IMG/VR virus record: IMGVR_UViG_3300035670_000404
Location: 1 to 44,796 of that record
Strand: one strand, 5' to 3'
From: a virus
DNA length: 44,796 nt
A program made the translations under genes and the position numbers. This document shows positions 7,061-15,167 of the stretch, piece after piece. Every line of letters begins with the position of its first letter. The first letter of the stretch is position 1. Below the pieces are notes generated by a model that saw nothing but the letters and a program-made list of their open reading frames with translations, was not told the origin of the DNA and ran no database searches.

Positions 7061-8815
7061 TTAGAACGGTATCTGCTCGTAGTCGTAGTCTTGCACGCCT
7101 ACGATAGCCCTGATATCAGCCGCCGCCGTCATCGCCTCTTGCCTATCGAAAGGCGCAGCGACGATCTCCACATCATCTTCCATGCCAGGCTCTCGCGGGC
7201 ATGGCTTGTGGATCTGGTTCCCTTCGTCGTCCTTCCATGAATAGCCAGTTATCCGATCGTATTTTCCCTCCTTGCCAACGGTTATCGCGTATGGCTCGCG
7301 GAAGACGCCGGCCTCTCCGGCGCTCACAGCTGACACCACGCTGCCGGGCAGCGCATACTCTGTCCGCTCTTTCATCCATGCCACAGCCTTCGCCTTTGCG
7401 AAGCCAGTGTGCTCGACACATACCCATTCGGAGAATTGCTGGAAGCCGCAACGATAGTTGACGCGCATGGTAGGCGGTGCGTCCGGGTTGTCTCTCTTGG
7501 TGTGGCGAGTGTATGAGACGCTGTCGACGCGGATCCACGAATCGTTTGCGCCGGAGATGATATCGACTTCAGCCGGCTTGTCCACATGTTTCGGAGCGGG
7601 CGGAGGGAACGGCGTTCCGCAGTCTGGGCATAGGTCATACGCGATATCGACAAGCAGCCCACATTGCGGACAAGCCTTGCACCTGTTCGGCTCTTTCGAT
7701 GAGCTCGACGAGCCGCCGCCGCCGCGAGCGATAGGCTGTAGCCTATCGACTGGCCCTAGGCGCTCGACGTTGCCGGCGAAGTCGAGCACAAGGCAGTCAG
7801 TCTTGCCTTCTGCCTTTCGGAAGCCGCGGCCGACCATCTGGTAGTAGAGGCCCGGTGACGCTGTGGGGCGTAGCAGGGCCACGCAATCGACTCCAGGCGC
7901 GTCGAAGCCTGTGGTCAGCACGTTGACGTTGGCGAGATACTTGAGTGCGCCAGCGCGAAAGCTATCCAGTACCTCTGCGCGCTTGTCGGCAGGCGTCTCG
8001 CCAGTTACTACTTCGCACTTGCCGAACGGCCACATGGTCTGCGCCACATGTTGGGCGTGGGCGACGCTGGCGCAGAAGATAAGGCAGCTGCGCCTGTCTT
8101 TGGTGCGTCTGGCGAGCTCGGCGCAGGCGGCGTTGACAACGTCTTCGGTATCGACAAGCGCCTCTACCTCCTGCTCGATATACTCGCCGCCGCGGATGTG
8201 GAGCTTGGCAGTATCGACGCTGCCGCCCATCCTGCTTACCAGCTTCGAAAGATAACCGGCCTCGATGAGCTCGCGCACGCCGATTTCGTAGCAGATGTGG
8301 TTTAGGATGCCGTCTTTGGTGCATATCTCGCCGCTTGTCAGTCGATACGGCGTGGCCGTCAACCCGACAACGCGCACGCGCGGATTGATAACCTTGGCAT
8401 CGGCGAGAAACTCTTGATACATACCATCACCGGAAGGCGGTATCATATGGGCTTCGTCAACGATGATAACGTTGAAGGCGCCGAGGTCGCACGCGCGCTT
8501 GTAGACAGACTGGATGCCTGCGACAACGACGGCAGCGCTGGCGTCCCGGCTCTTGAGCCCGGCGCTGTATATGCCGACGTCGAGCGTTGGGTCCATAGCG
8601 GTTATCTTCTCGTGGCTTTGCTGGAGTAGCTCTTTTACGTGGGCGAGCACAAGAACACGGCCGCCCCATCGGGCGACCGTGTCTTTGCACATCTGGGCGA
8701 TAACAGGTGTCTTGCCGCCGCCGGTAGGGATAACGACACATGGGTTATCCGAGCGCGTTCTGGCGTGGTCGTAGACGGCCGCCACGGCGTCTGCCTGATA
8801 TTCTCTCAGTTGCAT
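7061..8815 (-). CDS. Superfamily 2 DEAH-box DNA helicase with zinc ribbon, 584 aa
   Basis: Classical SF2 motifs are present: Q-like LREYQ at 3-7, motif I TGGGKT at 31-36, motif II DEAH at 120-123, motif III GLTATPYR at 151-158, and motif VI YYQMVGRGFR in the second RecA domain. A four-Cys zinc ribbon (CKACPQCG...CPDCG) follows, then a C-terminal domain of about 170 residues. This architecture is common in phage replication helicases resembling RadD/UvsW. The ATG at 8815 is preferred because MQLREYQ is a typical beginning; an alternative ATG at 8827 adds MGIA. Two bases separate it from the HAD gene upstream. Confidence 0.85.
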   Translation of the reverse strand: MQLREYQADAVAAVYDHARTRSDNPCVVIPTGGGKTPVIAQMCKDTVARWGGRVLVLAHVKELLQQSHEKITAMDPTLDVGIYSAGLKSRDASAAVVVAGIQSVYKRACDLGAFNVIIVDEAHMIPPSGDGMYQEFLADAKVINPRVRVVGLTATPYRLTSGEICTKDGILNHICYEIGVRELIEAGYLSKLVSRMGGSVDTAKLHIRGGEYIEQEVEALVDTEDVVNAACAELARRTKDRRSCLIFCASVAHAQHVAQTMWPFGKCEVVTGETPADKRAEVLDSFRAGALKYLANVNVLTTGFDAPGVDCVALLRPTASPGLYYQMVGRGFRKAEGKTDCLVLDFAGNVERLGPVDRLQPIARGGGGSSSSSKEPNRCKACPQCGLLVDIAYDLCPDCGTPFPPPAPKHVDKPAEVDIISGANDSWIRVDSVSYTRHTKRDNPDAPPTMRVNYRCGFQQFSEWVCVEHTGFAKAKAVAWMKERTEYALPGSVVSAVSAGEAGVFREPYAITVGKEGKYDRITGYSWKDDEGNQIHKPCPREPGMEDDVEIVAAPFDRQEAMTAAADIRAIVGVQDYDYEQIPF

Positions 8816-8817
8816 GG

Positions 8818-9390
8818 CTATGCCCATTGACCATAGCAAGGATTCGGGAAGATAATGGCGTTGTCAACGCACCTGTGATTGATATCGCCGTCGTTATCGT
8901 CCACGGCGAGCGCGATACGGTATTGCTTGGCGAGCGACTCGAAAGCTTCCAGCTTGCCTTGCTTATTTTCGCAACAGAGCACATGGTCAACGACCGGATA
9001 TCCGGCTTTCTCCAGGTTTGCCACCGTGGCGTTGTGGAGCTCCTGGTTGCGCCTCGATACGAAGTAGACTGGCACGCCCATATTGTTGGCCGTTGCGGCG
9101 AGAGTGAGCACCTGCGCGAAAGGCGGCATATCGGCTCGTGCGCACCATTGCTTCCAGTAGAATGGATAGGTCGATTGATTCTTGACCAGGAAGCGCATGT
9201 AGTCTGTAGTGTCTATGGCGCAGTCATCGATATCCACAGTGATGCACTTCTGGCCGGTTTTCTTGTCTTGCGACAACAGGCGCAGCGCATATGCGATAGC
9301 CTGTGTGCGGAGCATGTTGCATTCTTTGCTTCGATAGTATTCAAGCGCGTATGCAAGCCTGATGACATACTCTTGGTTCTCTTTATCCAC
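8818..9390 (-). CDS. HAD-family phosphatase (class B acid phosphatase / 5'-nucleotidase-like), 190 aa
   Basis: Contains the HAD nucleophile loop VDIDD (D53, D55), a middle YFVSRRNQ motif where such enzymes carry the Ser/Thr of motif II, and a late acidic VDDNDGD motif IV. The closest look is to the class B acid phosphatase / lipoprotein e(P4) group, but with no signal peptide, so it is cytoplasmic. With thymidylate synthase and ribonucleotide reductase just upstream, a role in nucleotide dephosphorylation or degradation of host nucleotides is likely. The GTG start has GGAG six bases upstream. Confidence 0.7.
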   Translation of the reverse strand: MDKENQEYVIRLAYALEYYRSKECNMLRTQAIAYALRLLSQDKKTGQKCITVDIDDCAIDTTDYMRFLVKNQSTYPFYWKQWCARADMPPFAQVLTLAATANNMGVPVYFVSRRNQELHNATVANLEKAGYPVVDHVLCCENKQGKLEAFESLAKQYRIALAVDDNDGDINHRCVDNAIIFPNPCYGQWA

Positions 9391-9586
9391 CGGTGTCTCC
9401 TCGATACTTGGCCATATCCATGATACGATAATACATCTCGATGGACCTGGCCCGGTTCTCTTTGTTGTGTGGCTGGTGCAGGGCGTCGCCGAGGGCGTAC
9501 AGTATAGCCATTTGCTCCTCGTTCATGCCGCTCTGCAGCAGCCCTTTGAGCCGTTTGATTTCTGCCATGGCTTCCTCGATATCCAT
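9383..9586 (-). CDS. Small hypothetical helical protein, 67 aa
   Basis: An all-helical, charged small protein (EEAMAEIKRLKGLLQSGMNEEQMAIL...). ATG at 9586 is taken as the start because AGGAGG lies five bases before it; a GTG six bases upstream is too close to the ribosome site. It overlaps the HAD gene by eight bases and follows the ribonucleotide reductase gene by nine. The function is not recognised. Confidence 0.6.
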   Translation of the reverse strand: MDIEEAMAEIKRLKGLLQSGMNEEQMAILYALGDALHQPHNKENRARSIEMYYRIMDMAKYRGDTGG

Positions 9587-9595
9587 GGCCACCTC

Positions 9596-11494
9596 CTAGT
9601 CAGAGAAAGGTCTAGCTTGGCATGATCCGCCCTTGCAGTCCGCGTGGGCGGTGTCTGCGCGGTGTCCAACCGCTTCGGCCATGCGCTCATACTCTGCCTT
9701 TGTGATGCGCTCATACGGCATTTGAGAGAATTGTCCGTTGCATGTCGGTAGCATGGTTGTTCCTTTGAGCCGCGGGCCATAGTCGTGGATAGCTCTGGCG
9801 ATATCGTCTACGCTGTATTTGTCTGGGTTGAAGTTGACGGTATAGCTGATGCTGTTGTCGGCATACGTTGCCTGGACTTCGGCTTGCAGTTCCAGTTGCT
9901 GCTCGATCGACAGATCTTCCGCTGTCACGATAGACTCCACAGTATCGAGTATTTTGGCCTTGCACGGGAACTCGACAACGCTGCTGTGGGCAGCGCATGT
10001 GGATTTCTCGATATAGTAGCCCTCCTCGCGGAGCCTGGCGAGCGTATCGTTGTCATTGTCGAAGATAACGCGGCGGATAAAGTAGTCATACAGGTGCGGC
10101 TGCATACCTTCGCTGCAGCCGGCGAGCTTGGACATGGTGCCGCACGGCGGGACGCAAGTCACTTTGATTGGGTGGCTGATGCCGAGCTTGTCGCAATAAA
10201 CGTCAGCGGCGATTGCTACTGCATTGCGCCACTTGTTGAGATACGGTCGCAGAGCGCGCGTATTATCGTATGCGATTCCGCGCTTGGCCATGAAGTCTGC
10301 AAGGCCAGTAAAGCCGACGCCGATGCGGCGCTGCAGATCAATAACGCTCTGTGTTTTGCTATCCTGCGCCTTGAACATTGTGGCGCGGATGAGAAATCTG
10401 GTAGCGATGCGGAACAGGTTTTCGATATCCTCTCTTTCTGTGTTCAGGTTGACACTGGCAAGGCAGCATGAGCCGAACTCAGGCAGGTAGAGCTCTCCAC
10501 ATGGGTTCGGCGAGAAGATAGGTTGCGTCTCTCCGTCGCAAACTGTTGGCCATGTGCATATGCCAGGGTCTCCGACCGTGTACATGCCTTCAGCTACAGC
10601 CTTGACCATGTCTTGCGCTAGATAGAACCGCTGATCTGTGGCAAGTGAAAGGTTGATAGTGTAGACTTCGGGGTGATTGCGTTTGAAGTTGATAAAATCC
10701 ATAGCGTCGCTGTCTCGCCAGTCCTTCACCGCGATTTGAGCGCTGCGCCGGCTGTTGCCGGCCATAACGCCCTTGGCTATCGCGTGGCTGATAAGCATGG
10801 CCATGATAGAGTCTGGCTTGTTTTCCCTGATAGCAGTTGCGATATCGAGGAAGATCTGGTGCAGCGCCGCGGGCCCGCTGGCCTTCCCGCCGCTACCGGC
10901 GATATCGCTACCGCGCGGGCGAACGGTCCCGTAGTCAAATGCGATATGGATAGGATTGGAGCTTTCGGCCGCGAGCAGGAGTTGTTCAAGGGCGTATGCC
11001 CACCCTGATCTGGAGTCTCCGACCCGAACAATTCCGCAATTTGGCAGGTTGCCGATATTCTCTACGCCGGCGATCTGTTTATAGTCTGGATGCATGTGGT
11101 GGCATACGGCATGAACGATAGGGGCTGACAGTTTGGGCGGCAGACGCATGAGCGCGTTGCTATAGTTACTGCCGACGCCGCCGCCCTCCATGAGGCGCAG
11201 GAACATGAACCGATAGTGCTCAATCCATCCTTGCGACCATCCGGTTGCATAGCAGTTTGAGATGAACTCTTTGCCCTCGGCTCCTGTCGCCCACAGGTGC
11301 CGGCCGCCGGGCAGAATATCCATTCCGAGAAGCGATTTCCTCAGCTCCTCGCGTTTGTAGTCTGTGCACGTATTGTCCATGCGCGTATTTCCGCGCACGA
11401 CGCGATCTACAGTCTCTTCCCACGTCTCATTCTGTCCGTTCGGCTTCTTGCGGCTGTACGTCCGCTCAAAGATAGCCTGTGATATAGCGTCCAT
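9596..11494 (-). CDS. nrdJ: Adenosylcobalamin-dependent (class II) ribonucleotide reductase, 632 aa
   Basis: Reduces ribonucleotides to deoxyribonucleotides for phage DNA synthesis. The active-site set is visible: C81 (SNCYATG), N330-P-C332-G-E334 (the NxCxE radical/proton site) and C343 as partner cysteine. The C-terminal C620-x4-C625 pair resembles the thioredoxin-reactive tail of the Lactobacillus leichmannii triphosphate reductase. There is no neighbouring small subunit or glycyl-radical activase, which with the motif order supports class II; the protein is monomeric-type and somewhat shorter than the 739-aa L. leichmannii enzyme. ATG at 11494 follows AGGAG. No cobalamin riboswitch fits in the eight-base gap to the upstream gene. 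Confidence 0.88.
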   Translation of the reverse strand: MDAISQAIFERTYSRKKPNGQNETWEETVDRVVRGNTRMDNTCTDYKREELRKSLLGMDILPGGRHLWATGAEGKEFISNCYATGWSQGWIEHYRFMFLRLMEGGGVGSNYSNALMRLPPKLSAPIVHAVCHHMHPDYKQIAGVENIGNLPNCGIVRVGDSRSGWAYALEQLLLAAESSNPIHIAFDYGTVRPRGSDIAGSGGKASGPAALHQIFLDIATAIRENKPDSIMAMLISHAIAKGVMAGNSRRSAQIAVKDWRDSDAMDFINFKRNHPEVYTINLSLATDQRFYLAQDMVKAVAEGMYTVGDPGICTWPTVCDGETQPIFSPNPCGELYLPEFGSCCLASVNLNTEREDIENLFRIATRFLIRATMFKAQDSKTQSVIDLQRRIGVGFTGLADFMAKRGIAYDNTRALRPYLNKWRNAVAIAADVYCDKLGISHPIKVTCVPPCGTMSKLAGCSEGMQPHLYDYFIRRVIFDNDNDTLARLREEGYYIEKSTCAAHSSVVEFPCKAKILDTVESIVTAEDLSIEQQLELQAEVQATYADNSISYTVNFNPDKYSVDDIARAIHDYGPRLKGTTMLPTCNGQFSQMPYERITKAEYERMAEAVGHRADTAHADCKGGSCQARPFSD

Positions 11495-11502
11495 CCTGTC
11501 TC

Positions 11503-12270
11503 CTATTCTTCGCCAACCATGTTGCGCAGCTGTTCAGTCGTCCACGTTCTGTCGCTCATATCGCTTCCTCTTCCATACGCGAGCTCGACAACTCGATGGG
11601 CGAGGTGCCAGTCTTTGCCGTTGACGTGGTAGTCGTCGCTCGTGTCAATGCACCCGCCGGCGGCGATGTGGTCGCCTGTCTTGCGCGCCAGGTCATGCGC
11701 CATCATCTCGACCAGCGCTGCCAGGCCGAACAGATTGTTGAAAGCGGCGTTGATAGCGTCGCGAGCTCGCCAGTGGAGATACATGTTCAGCTCATACGGG
11801 TCTTTGCCGGAAAGCTCGAACCCGATATGGCGCAGGCAAGGGATATGCGTTCCATCTCCGTCGCCGATGCTGTCAAGCGCTGGGTTGGCGAGCGCGACGA
11901 TAGCCTTATGGCTTGTGCGCTTTCGCGCCAGGCAGCGCAGCGCATATTTGAACTGGTCCACAGTATGCGTATCGTCGGCCCATTCGAATATGCGTTCGTG
12001 ATATGTGTATTCCCACGCTCGTTGACTGCCGAACATGATCTCGTTGCGATATTCTAGAAGGTCTTCCGGCGTGCAGGTGAATCCCCTGTGCACCATGGGT
12101 TCGGCAAGCATGCGCTCGATACGGATAGTCATCTGGGCGTTGCGGCCGAATGGCGTCCCTTCGCGCCAGTATCGGCCTGGGTACGCTTGTCCGAGGTCGC
12201 GCAGGGCGATGATGCTGTTTTCCCACGCTTCAGGCAGCGTGGAGCCGTGAGCGTAAAGGCATGGTTTCAC
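11503..12270 (-). CDS. thyA: Thymidylate synthase (ThyA-like), 255 aa
   Basis: Matches the ThyA fold family: catalytic Cys in IPC145LRH, then R168 and D171, then N179. The spacing of the last three equals that of E. coli R166, D169 and N177. Asn at the N177 position fits dUMP; dCMP hydroxymethylases carry Asp there. The residue after the catalytic Cys is Leu instead of the usual His, and overall the protein is divergent. A longer reading frame extends upstream, but the GTG at 12270 has AAGGAG seven bases before it and follows the resolvase stop by two bases, so it is preferred. It acts with the ribonucleotide reductase just downstream in dNTP supply. Confidence 0.8.
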   Translation of the reverse strand: MKPCLYAHGSTLPEAWENSIIALRDLGQAYPGRYWREGTPFGRNAQMTIRIERMLAEPMVHRGFTCTPEDLLEYRNEIMFGSQRAWEYTYHERIFEWADDTHTVDQFKYALRCLARKRTSHKAIVALANPALDSIGDGDGTHIPCLRHIGFELSGKDPYELNMYLHWRARDAINAAFNNLFGLAALVEMMAHDLARKTGDHIAAGGCIDTSDDYHVNGKDWHLAHRVVELAYGRGSDMSDRTWTTEQLRNMVGEE

Positions 12271-12272
12271 GA

Positions 12273-12716
12273 TCAGACTCCTTGTCCAGGTAACATGTCC
12301 CAGCATACCGTCAACATCGCCAACGCATCTGCTGTCGCTAGCGTTACGTTGACTGCAGGGTATGTGGCTTTCATGAGCGTTTTGATATGATTCTTGCGCT
12401 CGCTTTTCGGCATGCTCTCGATGCCGAGCTTTGCTATCCATGCTTTCGGTTTGCAAAGGGTGTATGGGGTACAGAACGCCTGTAGCGCACCAAGTATGAT
12501 TCCAACGCCGCGGGCGAACGTTGCACTTGCCTGGGCGTTGTTCCCCTTCACGTGATACCCGACGTCTTCGACGATGACGTATGTTATGTCTCTTCTTGCT
12601 TCTCGGATCTGCTCGACGGGATTTTTTAGCTTGTCTGCATAAACGCTACCGTCCCTGGACCTCCATGCTATGCCTCCGTTTGCCCCAGGGTCGATCGCGA
12701 TAAGCGTGATTGGCAC
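12273..12716 (-). CDS. RuvC-like Holliday junction resolvase, 147 aa
   Basis: RNase H-fold motifs of the RuvC family are visible: IAIDPGANGG (D9), the second-strand VIVE50D, and a late acidic TADALAML helix. Such phage enzymes resolve branched DNA before packaging. GTG at 12716 is selected because GGAGG lies six bases upstream; the longer frame from 12734 has no ribosome site and begins inside a hairpin. It sits between the clamp gene and thymidylate synthase. Confidence 0.8.
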   Translation of the reverse strand: MPITLIAIDPGANGGIAWRSRDGSVYADKLKNPVEQIREARRDITYVIVEDVGYHVKGNNAQASATFARGVGIILGALQAFCTPYTLCKPKAWIAKLGIESMPKSERKNHIKTLMKATYPAVNVTLATADALAMLTVCWDMLPGQGV

Positions 12717-12733
12717 ATCTAGCCTCCGTGCCA

Positions 12734-12756
12734 CCGGGCGCGTTTGTAGCGCCCGG
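12734..12756 (-). other. GC-rich stem-loop between clamp and resolvase genes
   Basis: CCGGGCGC (12734-12741) and GCGCCCGG (12749-12756) form a perfect 8-bp stem with a 7-base loop. No T-tract follows on the minus strand, so it is not a typical intrinsic terminator; it may slow or shield the 3' end of the clamp message. Confidence 0.55.
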
Positions 12757-12771
12757 CAGCGTATTTGAAAG

Positions 12772-13893
12772 TCACTTTTCGCGATAGACAGGCATGATTA
12801 CTTCTCGATACTTGCCCATGCGGAACAAGCATGGCGTCTTGCTGCCGACGTTCATGATCTCCACCACGTCGGCATCAGTAGCAGAGAGCATCTCAACCAA
12901 GTAGTAGCCGCAGATACTCGTCTCGGCGAATATTTCTCCGTCCGATTCGATGTCAGTCGATACGCTCTGGCCATCTTGCGTTGTGGCTGAAAAAGATATG
13001 AAGTGCTCTGTGGCAGAGATAGCTACTGAACAGTCGGTAGATTTGACGCCGATACTTTGTCCGGCGAACGGCGTCATAGCCTTGGCGATATCGAGAAGCT
13101 CTTTACGCTTCTCGACGCGGCACATGGTTTCTGCCGGTACGATATCCTTGTAGCGCGGGAATCGCCCTTGCACTAGGATGGTTTGCGCGCTTCCGTTGTC
13201 ACCTTCCACGGTCAGAGAACTGTCGCGCAGAGTCAGCTTGACCGAGCTGCCGAAGTCGATGCAGAGTGCGGTAAGGGCGAAGCCAGGCACAACACATTCG
13301 CCTGTGCCGTCGATCTCGGCGGGAACAGCTTCGAACCCAAGGCGACGGGTATCTGTTGCCGCCACAGTGATGCCTGCCTCGCCGAAAGCGAAGTGCAGGC
13401 CTGTCATCGCATATTGGACGGCATGTTGCGCGATACAGTGTTTCGCATGGCCGATTGCCACGCGCAGACTCTCTGCGCATACGCTGGTGGAGCAGATAAT
13501 GGCGCCATTATCCGCGAGATCGCCTTCGCTGCGGTGCGGGTGAGAGAGTGGGTCGACGCCGATAACGTTGGCTTTGGTGTTTGCGCCGTCATTTCCGCCG
13601 CTGACGTGAATCTTGTACCCTTCATCGATACTCAATTCCACATGTGTTCCGCGGACCGCTTTGACGGCGCTTTCAAGTGCTCGAGTGGTGCACATGCACA
13701 TCTCGTTGCCTTCGGTTGTCGAGCACGGGATGCGCAAAACGAGTACCGTGTCGAGATCTGTGGCAACGAGCTGCATGAGCCCGTCTCTGGCGTAGATTTT
13801 CACGCACTCGTTCACGTTATTTCTGGCATGTTTGATAGATTTGCTTGCGTTGCCGACGGCGTCGAGCAGCGCTTTCTTTTCCACTCGGATCAT
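12772..13893 (-). CDS. dnaN: DNA polymerase III beta subunit (sliding clamp), 373 aa
   Basis: Length and sequence fit a bacterial-type beta clamp with three repeated domains: a start like MIRVEKKALLDAVGNASKSI, an internal domain with the LHFAFGEAGITVAATDTRRLGF pattern typical of domain 2, and the usual MPVYREK-like C-terminus where bacterial clamps end in MP(M/V)R. It tethers a polymerase to DNA. ATG at 13893 has AGGAG six bases upstream. No polymerase gene is recognised in this window, so the clamp probably couples host Pol III to phage templates (inference). Confidence 0.85.
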   Translation of the reverse strand: MIRVEKKALLDAVGNASKSIKHARNNVNECVKIYARDGLMQLVATDLDTVLVLRIPCSTTEGNEMCMCTTRALESAVKAVRGTHVELSIDEGYKIHVSGGNDGANTKANVIGVDPLSHPHRSEGDLADNGAIICSTSVCAESLRVAIGHAKHCIAQHAVQYAMTGLHFAFGEAGITVAATDTRRLGFEAVPAEIDGTGECVVPGFALTALCIDFGSSVKLTLRDSSLTVEGDNGSAQTILVQGRFPRYKDIVPAETMCRVEKRKELLDIAKAMTPFAGQSIGVKSTDCSVAISATEHFISFSATTQDGQSVSTDIESDGEIFAETSICGYYLVEMLSATDADVVEIMNVGSKTPCLFRMGKYREVIMPVYREK

Positions 13894-13902
13894 GCTTTTC
13901 TC

Positions 13903-14412
13903 CTACCAAGGGTTCTTTTCTGTCGCCTGGGTGTTCGCCTTCGGCGTCCCAGGCTGTGTCGGTGCGCTTGCCTGCGCAGGCACCGCCTGCGCCTGCGCCA
14001 TTGTCTTCTTGGCGTTGCGGTGCTGGTACGTCTTGATGCGCGATACCATGTCATCAGTATCCTTGCGCTTCTCGACCTTGACGACGATGTAGATAGGGAT
14101 TCCGTGCAGCTCAGCTGTGTCCCTGATAGTTGTGGTGCCGCACGCTTCGCAGATAGTAGCCAGGACGCGCTTGGCGATATCACGAGCTTGCTCATTGGAT
14201 GCGTGCCACAGGTTGCACCGCTCATACATGCGGCGTCCTTTGTACTCGCCTTCGGTGATTTGGAAGATGAACTCGACGTAGTCGGATACGCCGTCTTTCG
14301 CAGTTTTCTTTTCGCTTCCGATGATAGCTGCGAGATAGGTTCCGTTTGGAATGGGCGAATATTCACCCATCTTCTCATGTTCGTTTGCATTGAACGTTCC
14401 GATATTAGCCAT
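13903..14412 (-). CDS. DUF669-family phage protein, putative ssDNA-binding protein, 169 aa
   Basis: The pattern F-N-x-x-E...YSPIPNGTYLAAI...FIFQITEGEYKGRRMYERCNLWHASNEQARDIAKRVLATICEACG is characteristic of DUF669 proteins, which accompany Sak4-type ATPases and are thought to bind single-stranded DNA. The last 45 residues are low complexity (Ala/Gln/Pro/Thr), like an SSB tail. It overlaps the Sak4-like ATPase by eight bases and precedes the clamp gene. The family match is clear to me; the ssDNA role is from family knowledge. Confidence 0.75.
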   Translation of the reverse strand: MANIGTFNANEHEKMGEYSPIPNGTYLAAIIGSEKKTAKDGVSDYVEFIFQITEGEYKGRRMYERCNLWHASNEQARDIAKRVLATICEACGTTTIRDTAELHGIPIYIVVKVEKRKDTDDMVSRIKTYQHRNAKKTMAQAQAVPAQASAPTQPGTPKANTQATEKNPW

Positions 14413-15127
14413 TCTGCGTCTCCTTGTGCATGATAGCCGCCCACGAGAGCGGGATGTCTTCAGTCAAGCCCATGCGGTTCTTTGCCGTAACGCGCGGGCC
14501 ATCGGTTACCTGGATAGTGCGGGCGTCTCCGGCGATAGAGACATATCCCACCATGTCCGCCCATTCGATGAACGTTTCGAGGAAGCCGTCCATGATGTCC
14601 GGGGCGGCCTTCTGGATACCGCGAGCGTTGGTTTTCTTGACCGCTACACCCTCGTCAGTCACGTTGGCGAGGCGAGTGTGGGCGGTGAGCAGCACACAGA
14701 TCTTGCGCTCTGTCAGCTTATCGAGCAGTGGCAGGAGCTGCTGGTAGACCACGTTGCGCATAACCAGTCGGCCGTTGCCATATCCGCCGTGGGCGCTTTG
14801 CAGTGTCTTCTCCGGGCGCTCGTTGTCGGCGCCGCTCACATGTTCCTCGATACGCCGCAGGAGCCAGTCAAGCGAGTCGATAGCCACAGTTGCGTAGTCG
14901 TGCTCATCGTTGGCCAGCGCCTGGAGCCAGACTCTTGCCGCAGGCCAGCTGGCAAGATGCGGCGTTCTGGCGCACTGTACGTTTCCAGCGCCGTTTTCTG
15001 TGTCGAGCAGCAGTACGTTTGGCCCGCTCGCGGCGAAGCTGGTCTTGCCAACTCCTGGGGGCCCGTAGATCATGATCTTCGGCGCTCTCGCGCATCGTCC
15101 GGTGATCGCATTGTTCAAGATACTCAT
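14405..15127 (-). CDS. Sak4-like AAA/RecA-fold ATPase (recombination), 240 aa
   Basis: Walker A GPPGVGKT at 22-29, an LLLDTENG strand at 39-46, and a Walker B-like VAIDSLDWLL define a single RecA-fold ATPase of the phage AAA_24/Sak4 type, which promotes annealing and recombination. An upstream in-frame extension to 15373 lies over the exonuclease gene and reads as shadow sequence. ATG at 15127 (MSILNN) with GGGAG nine bases before it is the start. Neighbours are the exonuclease upstream and DUF669 protein downstream, a standard exonuclease-recombinase-SSB set. Confidence 0.8.
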   Translation of the reverse strand: MSILNNAITGRCARAPKIMIYGPPGVGKTSFAASGPNVLLLDTENGAGNVQCARTPHLASWPAARVWLQALANDEHDYATVAIDSLDWLLRRIEEHVSGADNERPEKTLQSAHGGYGNGRLVMRNVVYQQLLPLLDKLTERKICVLLTAHTRLANVTDEGVAVKKTNARGIQKAAPDIMDGFLETFIEWADMVGYVSIAGDARTIQVTDGPRVTAKNRMGLTEDIPLSWAAIMHKETQNG

Positions 15128-15167
15128 AATAGATAGCTCCCATATCCTTTCCTTTTCTGGGCGCGGG

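Noticed and set aside
9495-11502. Cobalamin riboswitch for the class II ribonucleotide reductase
   Set aside because: Only eight bases separate the reductase gene from thymidylate synthase, and no B12-box-like structure is seen nearby.
11503-12270. dCMP hydroxymethylase instead of thymidylate synthase
   Set aside because: The residue aligned with E. coli N177 is Asn, which fits dUMP; the hydroxymethylases have Asp there. The alignment was by eye, so some doubt remains.
12734-12756. Intrinsic terminator after the clamp gene
   Set aside because: The stem is good but no T-tract follows on the transcribed strand, so it is listed only as a stem-loop.
13183-14433. A 416-codon plus-strand frame opposite the beta clamp and DUF669 genes
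   Set aside because: It overlaps two well-supported minus-strand genes and shows no motif.
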